Assembly (NCBI GenBank): GCA_964532385.1
Contig: CAZHHW010000004.1
Location: 4,758 to 68,757 of the forward strand
Length of the DNA: 64,000 bases
Direction of reading: 5' to 3'
DNA from: UBA6921 sp964532385
Lineage (GTDB): Bacteria > Pseudomonadota > Gammaproteobacteria > SG8-11
Part shown: piece by piece, positions 55,680-63,945 of the stretch
How positions within the stretch are numbered: the first letter of the stretch is position 1
Layout: each line of letters opens with the position of its first letter
The notes under the pieces: generated by a model
Told to the model about the DNA's origin: nothing
The model's database searches: none
The model's input: the letters and a program-made list of their open reading frames with translations, nothing else
Position numbers and translations under genes: made by a program

Positions 55680-57284
55680 CTAATGGAGTCCGGAATAACT
55701 CATCGGCCCATCACACGCGCCTGGACAGATATCTTTTAATATTTGCGTGCCTTCGGCGGTGCCATCGGTTTTCCAGAACTCATAACCATGCACGCCATCG
55801 CGGGTCGTGAAATACAGCGCGTTATTAAAGACGTTGAAGAAGGCAGGAGCCGCATCCTTGCCGATCGCATTAGGAATCGCTGTTACCAAAGTGGTACCTA
55901 CGGCCGTGCCATCGGTTTTCCAAAGTTCAGCGGGGCTGGCGCCATCGCTCGCTTGGAAATAAAGTACGCCGTTGAGTTCGGTAAAGCCGCCAGGGTCAGA
56001 ACTTGAGCTTATTCCGTTTCCAGGAAAGATATCCTTCACCATTAGGGTCCCAGCTTCGGTGCCATCGGTTTTCCAGAGCTCCCTGCCCTTAGCTCCGTCG
56101 TCAGCACTAAAATAAAGCGCGCTGTTGAAAACGGTGAAGCCGAAAGGATAGGAGCTTCCTCCATAGATATTAATATTCTTCACCATCACTGTGCCCGCGT
56201 CAGTGCCATCGGTTTTCCAGAGCTCAGAGCCATCTGCGTGCACGCCGTCATTGGCTACAAAATAAAGCGCACCATTGAAAACTTTGAAGCCTCCAGGAGT
56301 CGAACTGGGCCCCGGCTCCGAACCTACGGGAAAGATGTCCTTCGCCATGACAGTGCCGCTTTCCGTACCGTCTGTTTTCCAGAGTTCATAGCCATGCACA
56401 CCATCGTAAGCTCGAAAATATAAGGCGCCATTGAATTCGGTGAACTCAGCAGGCATGGAGTTTCCACTATTGTTGGTTGTGATATTGATGTCTTTCACCA
56501 TCATGGTGCCCGCAGCAGTGCCGTCGGTTTTCCAGAGTTCAGTGCCATGCATACCATCATCGGCCTGGAAATAAATCGCGCCGTTGAAAACAGTGAAGTC
56601 ATTAAAACGGTTAAGGGCATCCGCCCCGGGAGTGGTATTGATGTCTTTTACCAGCTGCGTACCCTCGTCAGTACCGTCGGTTTTCCAGAGTTCATAACCA
56701 TGAACGCCGTCGTCTGCTTTGAAATAAAGCACGCCGTTAAGAACGGTGAAATTATCAGGGGAAGAACCTATCCCGGGTGTAGCATTGATTTTTTTCACAA
56801 GCACCGTACCCTCGGCGGTGCCGTCGGTTTTCCACAGTTCCACGCCATTCACACTATCGTAGGCTTGGAAATAACGCGCGCCGTTGAATTCGGTGAAACC
56901 ACGCGGGGAAGAGCCTCCCGCCGCAGTATTAATGTCTTTCACCAATACAGTTCCATCCGCAGTGCCATCGGTTTTCCACAGCTCGATGCCATGAACACCG
57001 TCATCGGCTGCTAAATATCTGAGTGTTGAAGTGTCCGCCGTGCCAGGCTCGCCACTTGTGGCCGGATCGCTGCTGCTTGATCCACTATTTGCTCCGCCGC
57101 CGGTGCCCTGTGTCGACCCACTGTCACCGCCGCCGCTATTCGAAGCGCTGCCGTTATCGCTTGTGGATGGTGTATTGCCACCGCCTCCCCCGGAGTTACA
57201 AGCGCCGAGTGTTAACAAAAGAGCGATTACGCGGGAAATTTTCAGATAACAGGATATTCCAGAGGTATCAATGTGTTTGTTCAC
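55680..57284 (-). CDS. ELWxxDGT-repeat lipoprotein, nine repeats
   Basis: 534 residues from GTG at 57284, with TGAGGT about ten bases upstream (a TTG at 57293 is the alternative). Lipobox TLGAC then NSGGGGGNTPSTSD, almost the same as in the neighbouring paralog, and a Gly/Ser linker. Nine repeats follow with the core E-L-W-K-T-D-G-T; the last reads EFWKTDGT. The C-terminus has CPGAC, absent in the paralog. Reads in the same direction as its paralog, which suggests tandem duplication. Confidence 0.88.
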   Translation of the reverse strand: MNKHIDTSGISCYLKISRVIALLLTLGACNSGGGGGNTPSTSDNGSASNSGGGDSGSTQGTGGGANSGSSSSDPATSGEPGTADTSTLRYLAADDGVHGIELWKTDGTADGTVLVKDINTAAGGSSPRGFTEFNGARYFQAYDSVNGVELWKTDGTAEGTVLVKKINATPGIGSSPDNFTVLNGVLYFKADDGVHGYELWKTDGTDEGTQLVKDINTTPGADALNRFNDFTVFNGAIYFQADDGMHGTELWKTDGTAAGTMMVKDINITTNNSGNSMPAEFTEFNGALYFRAYDGVHGYELWKTDGTESGTVMAKDIFPVGSEPGPSSTPGGFKVFNGALYFVANDGVHADGSELWKTDGTDAGTVMVKNINIYGGSSYPFGFTVFNSALYFSADDGAKGRELWKTDGTEAGTLMVKDIFPGNGISSSSDPGGFTELNGVLYFQASDGASPAELWKTDGTAVGTTLVTAIPNAIGKDAAPAFFNVFNNALYFTTRDGVHGYEFWKTDGTAEGTQILKDICPGACDGPMSYSGLH

Positions 57285-57389
57285 GCTGAGCAAAACCTCA
57301 GAGGTAGGGGTGGATTTAGTAGCAAGAAACGCGGATAGACTAAATTAGTCGTAATAAGTGCTATGAAATGATGAACTTTGGATTACAAG

Positions 57390-57400
57390 AGGTCTGTTCG
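57390..57400 (-). promoter_or_regulatory. Recurrent motif AGGTCTGTTCG, upstream of ELWxxDGT gene 2
   Basis: 106 bases before the GTG at 57284, the same spacing as for the SGNH gene at 41104 and ELWxxDGT gene 1. Confidence 0.45.
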
Positions 57401-57580
57401 ATATCCAACGATCAATGCAGCATTAACTGCATTACCCAAGCATGCGTCGTAGCCGAGGACCTTACACCTGCTATTGTTAAAGAAGTGACCGGCAAATATG
57501 CTCTGGTAATCTATTTTGGATGGGAAAATAGCTTCCCTCATCGTTACCGATTTTCAGACAGTTGTTCCGCAGGAATATTT

Positions 57581-58660
57581 ATGCGCCAGATTCTCAATAC
57601 CCTTTACGTCATGACACCAAATGCCTGCGTGCATTTGGAAAATGACACTTTGCGCATCGAAGTCGAGCGCGAAAATAAAATTCAGGTGCCGTTGCATGAC
57701 ATCAGTTCGGTGGTGTGTTTCGGCGACGGTATGATGTCTGCCGACGCGATGCATCGCTGTGCGGACGACGGTTGCGCGGTGGTGTTGCTGGATCGCAACG
57801 GGCGCTTCAAGGCGCGCCTGGAGGGGCCGGGACGCGGTGATACTCATTTACGTCAGGCGCAATTGCGTGTCGCGGGCAATGAGAATTTCGTGCTCGACAC
57901 CGCCAAGGCCATGATCGCGGGCAAGCTGCACAATGCGCGACAGGTGTTACAGCGTGGCGCACGTGATGTGGCGGACGCAGGCGACAGCGCCAAGCTCGCT
58001 GCCGGAGCGAAATCGCTGTCGAATTCGTTAAGCAATCTTTCGATGGCGCAAGATCTCCCGGCGCTGCATGGCATCGAAACCGATGCCGCCCGAAATTACT
58101 TCGTATGTTTGAATTTCATGCTGCGCCCGGATGTGCGCGCTGCGTTCAGGCTGGATGAATCCATGCGACGCCCACTGCGCGAGCGCCCCCCGGCAGCGAG
58201 TCCCCGGGTTGCGCTACCGGCATCCTTGACGTCGAATGCCCTGTTGTCGTTTCTCTACGCGATGCTGATGAACGATTGCCGTTCCGCGCTTGAAAGCGTG
58301 GGTCTCGATCCACAGTTGGGCTACGTGCACACCCGGCATCCGGGTCGCGCGGCGCTGGCACTCGACCTGATGGAGGAACTGCGCGCGGTCTTGGCGGATC
58401 GTCTTGCCCTGAATCTGATCAATCGTGCGCAGATCACGCGCAAGGATTTTGTGAAACGTCCGAGCGGCGCGTTGGTGCTCAATGATGACGGACGCAAAAA
58501 CGTGGCGGCGGCCTATCAGGAATTTAAACAGGAAGAAGTGATTCATCCGGTGATTGAAACTAAAATGCCCGCCGGGTTATTGCCGCACCTGCAAGCGCGT
58601 TTTATCGCCCATACCGTGCGCGGCGAAATGCAGGGTTATGTTCCGTTTCTGATGAAGTAG
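57581..58660 (+). CDS. cas1: Solitary CRISPR-associated endonuclease Cas1, type I-C-like
   Basis: 359 residues from ATG at 57581, with AGGA seven bases upstream. The opening RQILNTLYVMTPNACVHLEN is type I-C-like. Active-site residues appear intact: Glu in LHGIETDAARNYF, His in LGYVHTRHPGR and Asp in ALALDLMEELR. Cas1 integrates spacers together with Cas2, but no cas2, cas4, effector gene or repeat array is visible nearby. It lies between lipoprotein genes and a porin operon. It may be a remnant, act with Cas2 from elsewhere, or have another DNA integrase role. Confidence 0.88.
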   Translation: MRQILNTLYVMTPNACVHLENDTLRIEVERENKIQVPLHDISSVVCFGDGMMSADAMHRCADDGCAVVLLDRNGRFKARLEGPGRGDTHLRQAQLRVAGNENFVLDTAKAMIAGKLHNARQVLQRGARDVADAGDSAKLAAGAKSLSNSLSNLSMAQDLPALHGIETDAARNYFVCLNFMLRPDVRAAFRLDESMRRPLRERPPAASPRVALPASLTSNALLSFLYAMLMNDCRSALESVGLDPQLGYVHTRHPGRAALALDLMEELRAVLADRLALNLINRAQITRKDFVKRPSGALVLNDDGRKNVAAAYQEFKQEEVIHPVIETKMPAGLLPHLQARFIAHTVRGEMQGYVPFLMK

Positions 58661-58732
58661 CGTTTGCGACCTTATGCGGCGGTGTTTATGCAAGCGCCGG
58701 GTAATAACAATATCCGCTATGCGTCAAACCCC

Positions 58733-58783
58733 GGGAGCGCGGGCATCTTGCCCGCAAACAGCGAGCGGGACGCTTGCGTTCCA
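58733..58783. repeat. Two adjacent hairpins between convergent genes
   Basis: GCGGGC/GCCCGC (58739-58755) and GGGACGC/GCGTTCC near 58768-58783. Placed between the cas1 end and the end of the minus-strand PstS-like gene, they could end transcription both ways. The sequence type resembles dispersed REP-like palindromes; only one copy was noticed here. Confidence 0.55.
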
Positions 58784-58808
58784 GTAAAATGAATAAATCG
58801 GCGTTTTT

Positions 58809-59957
58809 CTAGGGAATCGAATACACCACGCGCACATTATTATTTTCGCCGATAGCGGCGGCCTCGACATATCCAATCGCATTTTCATGATGTTCAATGT
58901 ATGACACGACCACTTGCGCATTTTTTGTCCGGTAATCGTTCTGCACACGATTAGTGATGGCTCGATTGGCATCTTCCGTGGCGGCGTCGAGGGGTGACAT
59001 ATCGAGTATGGCCGCGGAAAAACGCCGGCGTTCGCCGCTGTCGAGAGGCAAGTTGAGCGCCAGGATACGTTCGCCAGACGGCCAGCGCGTGATGCGGTCG
59101 CGGTAAATATTGCTTATGTCGGCTTTGGAAAGTGCTTTGGGATTAGCCTTGTTAACGATGATCACAAGTCCGCTCGCCGGACGAGCCGGGGGTGGTTTTA
59201 TGCCGGACGGTTTTGGGGTGGGCGCCACCGCGCTGATTGATGCAAAGTCAATGGAAGAGGGATCGTCGGGCGAGTAGCCGGAGTAATTAATGATGGTGGT
59301 CCCAGGTTCACTGGTGGAAACACTGCCCGGAGAACGCAATTCGGCGCCCGTATTCAAACGCGGCTTGGTGACGCCAAGAGTGGCAGTGTTTTCCATCACG
59401 CTAGGCGCGCGCTCCGCAGCGCGCGGCGCTGGGCCCGATTTTATTGCAGTCCCCGTTTGTTCAACACGCGCCACGTTGATACCCGGCACGTTCACGGCGG
59501 CTTGTTGCGCCGCAAGGCGGCGCTGTTTGCGGGTTATGCTACGCGGATTCGTTACGGTGGTTGTGCCGGTATTTTCTTCGGTTATTGATAACGCTGCCGT
59601 ATCGGGAGGGCTCGCCTCGGCGTCACTTTCTGTGTTCGCAACCGGTAACTGGATTACCGGTGGCTGCGAGTGCGCTTCAAGCGGTACAAACAGCGGTGTA
59701 ACTTCCTTGACAACGGCGACCGGAGGCGGTGTGGCCGTGACCGGTGCACGCGCGTGACGTGGAAAAAGGTGAATAAAAAAATACCACCCTGAAAGAGCAA
59801 TCAAGACAATCAGCAGTGACGAGATGACGCCGCTGCTGGTGGCTGTGGCCGAGGATTCAGCCGAGGATGCGGATGGTGCAAGGGTATCAGGCGGCGGTGC
59901 GCTTTCTTTTTCCTTTATTTCCTTCAGAGGCAATGGATCCGAGGCGGACACGTTCAT
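58809..59957 (-). CDS. Membrane-anchored protein with PstS-like substrate-binding domain
   Basis: 382 residues. An acidic N-terminus precedes one membrane helix (GVISSLLIVLIALSGWYFFIHLF, ~43-65), then about 190 Pro/Thr/Ala-rich disordered residues. The last ~115 residues resemble phosphate-binding PstS proteins: LVIIVNKANPKALSKADISNIYRDRITRWPSGE, LPLDSGERRRFSAAIL and HHENAIGYVEAAAIG. The domain is smaller than a full PstS, so it may be a sensor or scaffold. Its ATG overlaps the porin stop as ATGA. Confidence 0.7.
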   Translation of the reverse strand: MNVSASDPLPLKEIKEKESAPPPDTLAPSASSAESSATATSSGVISSLLIVLIALSGWYFFIHLFPRHARAPVTATPPPVAVVKEVTPLFVPLEAHSQPPVIQLPVANTESDAEASPPDTAALSITEENTGTTTVTNPRSITRKQRRLAAQQAAVNVPGINVARVEQTGTAIKSGPAPRAAERAPSVMENTATLGVTKPRLNTGAELRSPGSVSTSEPGTTIINYSGYSPDDPSSIDFASISAVAPTPKPSGIKPPPARPASGLVIIVNKANPKALSKADISNIYRDRITRWPSGERILALNLPLDSGERRRFSAAILDMSPLDAATEDANRAITNRVQNDYRTKNAQVVVSYIEHHENAIGYVEAAAIGENNNVRVVYSIP

Positions 59958-61144
59958 TCACCCAGATAGACGGCGACCGAAGCCAGGGTGAGATTCTCAT
60001 TGCCTGCATGGTCGCGCGAAGTCCGATGATGTTCGAGTTTGAGCACTACATTTTTGTGCACGCGGTAGTTCGCGAATAATGAATTCCGTTTCGTGTCGAC
60101 TTTGCTCGCGGACTCGGTATCGTAGTCCTCAAAAACGTCATACCGATAACCCAAAGTGGTCAAGGTCGTGGCGTCGAATCCCAATTGAAGGTAGTAGCCC
60201 GCCTTGGAGTAATCGGCATTGGCACTATTTTGCGGCTGATAACGCGCATGCGCAATCTCGCTTTGCAACGCCCATTGGGCCAAGTGGACTTTGGCATGCA
60301 ACCCCGTCGCGAATTTCTTGGTTTCCGATGAGTTCGAGTCGCCGAGGGTATCGCTATAAGCGGAAGCGCCGACTTCGAATCGTTTGAGCCACGGGAGTTG
60401 CGCGGCGGCACGTATTCCCAATGACTTTTTATGGTTGTTGTCGCTGGGCCCGGTGCTGCCTTCGCCGTTGCCGGCATAGACGTCGTAATTTAAAAAAATA
60501 TCGCGTACGGGAATCGCGCCATGCAGCAGAGCGCCATCGATCAATTGCGGAAAGATCTGGCGGATGTGCAGCGGCAGTTCCTGGGTCGCGACAAAAGGCG
60601 GGTAGTGTTCGATGGACCAGATTCCCGCCGGTGTAAAAAACCGGCCTGCGCGCAGACCCATTGCATCGCTGGGCGTATAGTCCACATTCATCGCTTCAAG
60701 AAAAATTTCGCCGTTGCATCCATCCAAGCAGCCCGGCGAGTCGGGTGCGAACTCGATGCGCGGCGCATCTTCGTATTCGACTTCGGCGAAAGCACGCCAA
60801 TGTTCATCGATTTGCTTGGTCAAGATCAGTGAGAACTGGTGGATGCGGAAGCTCGGATGGTTGCCTGCGCTCGAATCACTGCGAAATTCCACATCGGCAT
60901 AACCCGAGGTCTGAAGCCTGGAATGGAGTTGCTTTTCCAGCTCAAATGCCGTGTCCCGGGCCACTTCGCCTTCTTTAAGGGTTTTGGAGAGCGATTCAAC
61001 CAGCGCGTCATGACTTTTTTGCAGGGTTTGAGTTTGCTGTTCCAGTTGCTGCACGCGGCGTTTCAAATCGGTTTCTTCGTTGGGAGTCACGGCGGCGGCA
61101 ACGGCGGGACAGATGACAACACCTAATACAATCCATTTACGCAT
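59954..61144 (-). CDS. Outer-membrane porin with N-terminal coiled coil (OprP-like)
   Basis: 396 residues from ATG at 61144. Signal peptide (~1-18), then a coiled coil of about 60 residues (DLKRRVQQLEQQTQTLQKSHDALVE), then a beta-barrel with alternating strands such as HWRAFAEVEYED, MGLRAGRFFTPAGIWS and SLFANYRVHKNVVLKLEHHR. This layout fits phosphate-selective porin O/P-like proteins. The coupled downstream PstS-like gene supports an anion-related role, but the ion is not readable. GAGAAAAG-type ribosome site upstream. Confidence 0.75.
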   Translation of the reverse strand: MRKWIVLGVVICPAVAAAVTPNEETDLKRRVQQLEQQTQTLQKSHDALVESLSKTLKEGEVARDTAFELEKQLHSRLQTSGYADVEFRSDSSAGNHPSFRIHQFSLILTKQIDEHWRAFAEVEYEDAPRIEFAPDSPGCLDGCNGEIFLEAMNVDYTPSDAMGLRAGRFFTPAGIWSIEHYPPFVATQELPLHIRQIFPQLIDGALLHGAIPVRDIFLNYDVYAGNGEGSTGPSDNNHKKSLGIRAAAQLPWLKRFEVGASAYSDTLGDSNSSETKKFATGLHAKVHLAQWALQSEIAHARYQPQNSANADYSKAGYYLQLGFDATTLTTLGYRYDVFEDYDTESASKVDTKRNSLFANYRVHKNVVLKLEHHRTSRDHAGNENLTLASVAVYLGE

Positions 61145-61310
61145 GGTTACTTTTCTCCGTATCTTCGCGTACCAACGCATGCTAACGAACACATCTGCGG
61201 CGCCGGCGAGCAAACGCATGTTTGATCCCTGCGGGCAGTATGCTTGTGGCTACCTGTCTTGAACCTGAAAAAGCGGCAACGTCATCGGTGGCTGTCAGCG
61301 GCCTGGGTGA

Positions 61311-61847
61311 TCAGACCGGCGTGCGTTTGAGTAAGACGTACACGGCGCCCGCGCCGCCGTCATTGGCTGGCGCGGAGCAAAATGCCAACACCTGCGACTG
61401 CTCACGCAGCCAGTGGTTGGCGATACTTTTTAACACCGAGGGCGCCTGGGCCACGCGGCCTTTACCGTGGATGATACGTACGCAACGTTCGCCGCGCGCG
61501 CCGCAGGCGCGCAGAAATTCATGCAAGGCGAGTTGCGCGGGTTTGGCCTGGTAACCATGCAGGTCAAGCGTCGCGGTGGGCGTGATGCTGCCGCGCCGCA
61601 GTTGTGCCATGGTGCGCGGCGCGATTCCGCTGCGTGCGAATTCCATGCGTTCGCCGGCTTGCAGCGGCGTCACATCATCGATGTGCAGGGTAGAGAACGG
61701 CGGCGGGGTGGATTCGCCGTCGCGGCGGCGGGTTTTTTTAACTGTTGTGGGCGTATGTAATTTTTTTTGCGGCAACGGTTTCACACCCGCCACCGCGTTA
61801 TGGAACAGCTCCAGATCAGCATCGCTGATTTTCTTGGGTGGTTTCAT
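61311..61847 (-). CDS. Smr-domain protein
   Basis: 178 residues. The C-terminal Smr domain (residues ~88-178) has the TLDLHG and VRIIHGKG motifs seen in MutS2-type and SmrA/SmrB nucleases. The N-terminal part is basic and disordered. SmrB-like proteins cut mRNA at collided ribosomes; SmrA is of unclear role. Divergent from glyA across 212 bases. Confidence 0.88.
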   Translation of the reverse strand: MKPPKKISDADLELFHNAVAGVKPLPQKKLHTPTTVKKTRRRDGESTPPPFSTLHIDDVTPLQAGERMEFARSGIAPRTMAQLRRGSITPTATLDLHGYQAKPAQLALHEFLRACGARGERCVRIIHGKGRVAQAPSVLKSIANHWLREQSQVLAFCSAPANDGGAGAVYVLLKRTPV

Positions 61848-62059
61848 ACACGTTAAATAAAAGGTTGATGGCCTATCATAGCGGCGGGTGGTGGCGCCGT
61901 CTTCATCACGATGAAGCCGCTCGAAACCCGCACGGTGTCTTGCTAGAATGAGCGGCCGCTTGCACTGCGTGGGGTTACGCGCAGGTAAGACATGGCACTT
62001 ACAATACCGCTTTCACATGGCCGTTCAACTGCTGTTTTTAGGTTTAACAGAGGAATCCA
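61848..62059. promoter_or_regulatory. Divergent promoter region between smr and glyA
   Basis: 212 bases. A TAGAAT hexamer near 61944 could be a -10 box for glyA; AGAGGAA at 62050-62056 is the glyA ribosome site. No glycine riboswitch fold was recognised. Confidence 0.4.
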
Positions 62060-63313
62060 ATGTTCAACAGAAGCATGGCCATTGCCGGATTTGACGATGC
62101 ATTGTGGCGCTCGATTCAGGGCGAAGCGCGCCGCCAGGAAGAACACATCGAATTGATTGCATCCGAAAACTACGCCAGCCCGCGCGTGCTGCAAGCTCAA
62201 GGCACGCTGCTCACCAATAAATACGCCGAAGGTTATCCCGGCAAGCGCTATTACGGTGGTTGTGAATTCGTGGATGTGGCGGAGACGCTCGCGATCGAGC
62301 GCGCCAAAAAATTATTCGGCGCCCCGTATGCGAATGTGCAGCCGCATTCGGGTTCGCAGGCCAACGCGGCCGTGTATCTGGCGCTGCTGCAACCGGGCGA
62401 TACCATTTTGGGAATGAGCCTGGCCCACGGCGGTCACCTCACGCACGGCGCCAAGGTCAATTTCTCCGGCAAGATTTTTAATGCCATCCAGTACGGCTTG
62501 AATATCGCGACCGGCGAGATCGACTACGAGCAAGTCGAGGCGCTGGCGCTGGAGCACAAACCCAAGATGATCGTGGCGGGTTTCTCGGCCTATTCGCGCG
62601 TGGTGGATTGGCAGCGCTTCCGTGAGATTGCCGACAAAGTGAATGCGTATTTATTTGTCGACATGGCGCACGTGGCGGGTCTGGTGGCGGCCGGGTGTTA
62701 TCCAAGTCCGGTCATGATCGCCGATGTCACCACCTCCACCACGCACAAAACCCTGCGCGGTCCGCGCGGCGGCTTAATTTTGGCCAACGGCAATCCGGAC
62801 GTCGAAAAGAAGCTTAATTCCACGGTGTTTCCGGGCATGCAGGGCGGCCCGTTGATGCACGTGATCGCCGCCAAGGCGGTTGCGTTTCTGGAAGCGCTGC
62901 AACCCGAATTCAAGGTGTATCAGCAGCAAGTCGTGGCCAATGCGCGCGCCATGGCCAAAAGCATACAGAAACGCGGCTACAAAATTGTTTCGGGCGGCAC
63001 CGACAATCATTTGTTCCTGGTGGATTTGATCGACAAAAAAATCACCGGCAAAGATGCCGATGCCGCGCTCGGCGCGGCCAATATCACCGTGAATAAAAAC
63101 GCCGTGCCCAACGATCCGCAATCGCCGTTTGTGACCAGCGGCATCCGCATCGGCACGCCCGCGGTGACCACGCGCGGTTTCAAAGAAGCCGAAGTCAACG
63201 AACTCGCCGGCTGGGTTTGCGATGTGTTCGACAATGTCACCGACACCAAGACCATCGAGCGCGTGAAGGGGCAGGTGTTAGCGATTTGCAAGAAGTTTCC
63301 GGTGTATCAATAA
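62060..63313 (+). CDS. glyA: Serine hydroxymethyltransferase
   Basis: 417 residues. Interconverts serine and glycine with tetrahydrofolate, tying the folate genes of this window to one-carbon metabolism. PLP-fold signatures include HIELIASENYASPRV, YAEGYPGKRYYGG, and the Schiff-base lysine in TTSTTHKTLRGPRGG. AGAGGAA lies three bases before the ATG. It could also supply glycine to the NRPS, though that is only a metabolic remark. Followed by nrdR, a common pair. Confidence 0.97.
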   Translation: MFNRSMAIAGFDDALWRSIQGEARRQEEHIELIASENYASPRVLQAQGTLLTNKYAEGYPGKRYYGGCEFVDVAETLAIERAKKLFGAPYANVQPHSGSQANAAVYLALLQPGDTILGMSLAHGGHLTHGAKVNFSGKIFNAIQYGLNIATGEIDYEQVEALALEHKPKMIVAGFSAYSRVVDWQRFREIADKVNAYLFVDMAHVAGLVAAGCYPSPVMIADVTTSTTHKTLRGPRGGLILANGNPDVEKKLNSTVFPGMQGGPLMHVIAAKAVAFLEALQPEFKVYQQQVVANARAMAKSIQKRGYKIVSGGTDNHLFLVDLIDKKITGKDADAALGAANITVNKNAVPNDPQSPFVTSGIRIGTPAVTTRGFKEAEVNELAGWVCDVFDNVTDTKTIERVKGQVLAICKKFPVYQ

Positions 63314-63322
63314 ATTTGGAGT

Positions 63323-63362
63323 GTGGCGGATTACGCCGCCGCTGCGGCGGCTAGTCCACCCA
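63323..63362. repeat. GC-rich hairpin between glyA and nrdR
   Basis: GTGGCGGATTACGCCGCCGC pairs in part with the following GCGGCGGCTAGTCCACC. It is a palindromic unit of the kind dispersed in many proteobacterial genomes and ends 12 bases before nrdR, so it may shape expression of nrdR. Confidence 0.65.
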
Positions 63363-63374
63363 ACATATAAAGTC

Positions 63375-63896
63375 ATGCGCTGCCCCTTCTGCGGAGTTGA
63401 AGACACCAAGGTGATCGATTCGCGGCTGGCGAACGAAGGCTACATGGTGCGGCGGCGACGCGAATGCCAAAGTTGCGCCGAGCGTTTTACCACGTTCGAA
63501 TCCGCCGAGCTGGTGATGCCGCGCGTGATCAAAAACGACAACCGGCGCGAACCGTTCGATGAAGACAAGTTGCGTTCCAGCATGCAGGTGGCACTGGAAA
63601 AACGTCCTGTCAACACCGAGGCTGTGGAAGCCGCGCTCAGCCACATCAAGCGACGTTTGCTGGAATTGGGTGAACGCGAAGTTGCGTCGCGGGTACTGGG
63701 CGATCTGGTCATGGATGAATTACGCCAGCTCGATCAAGTTGCCTACGTGCGCTTCGCTTCGGTGTATCGCAGTTTTCAGGACGTGAACGCGTTCCGCGAG
63801 GAAATCGACCGCCTGGAAAATGAGCCGTCGCAAGAGTTGAAAGAAAAACAGCTGGCGCTGCTACCGGAAGGTGAACCGCGTAAGAAGCCCAAGTGA
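63375..63896 (+). CDS. nrdR: Transcriptional repressor NrdR
   Basis: 173 residues from ATG at 63375. The N-terminal zinc ribbon has MRCPFCG and ECQSCAERFTTFE; an ATP-cone domain follows (RVIKNDNRREPFDEDKLRSSM, VASRVLGDLVMDEL, VAYVRFASVYRSF). It senses dATP/ATP and represses ribonucleotide reductase genes. No matching nrd operator was looked for beyond this window. No clear ribosome site; the GC hairpin lies just upstream. Confidence 0.95.
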   Translation: MRCPFCGVEDTKVIDSRLANEGYMVRRRRECQSCAERFTTFESAELVMPRVIKNDNRREPFDEDKLRSSMQVALEKRPVNTEAVEAALSHIKRRLLELGEREVASRVLGDLVMDELRQLDQVAYVRFASVYRSFQDVNAFREEIDRLENEPSQELKEKQLALLPEGEPRKKPK

Positions 63897-63945
63897 AGAG
63901 TGGATCCAAAATAGGAAGTAAAGCAGCAGAGTCAAGAATGAAATT

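Noticed and set aside
53708..57284. Regularly spaced DNA repeats resembling a CRISPR array near cas1
   Set aside because: The repeats are imperfect, lie in frame and encode the ELWKTDGT protein repeat, with no unique spacers.
61848..62059. Glycine riboswitch before glyA
   Set aside because: The tandem aptamer core is not present by eye.
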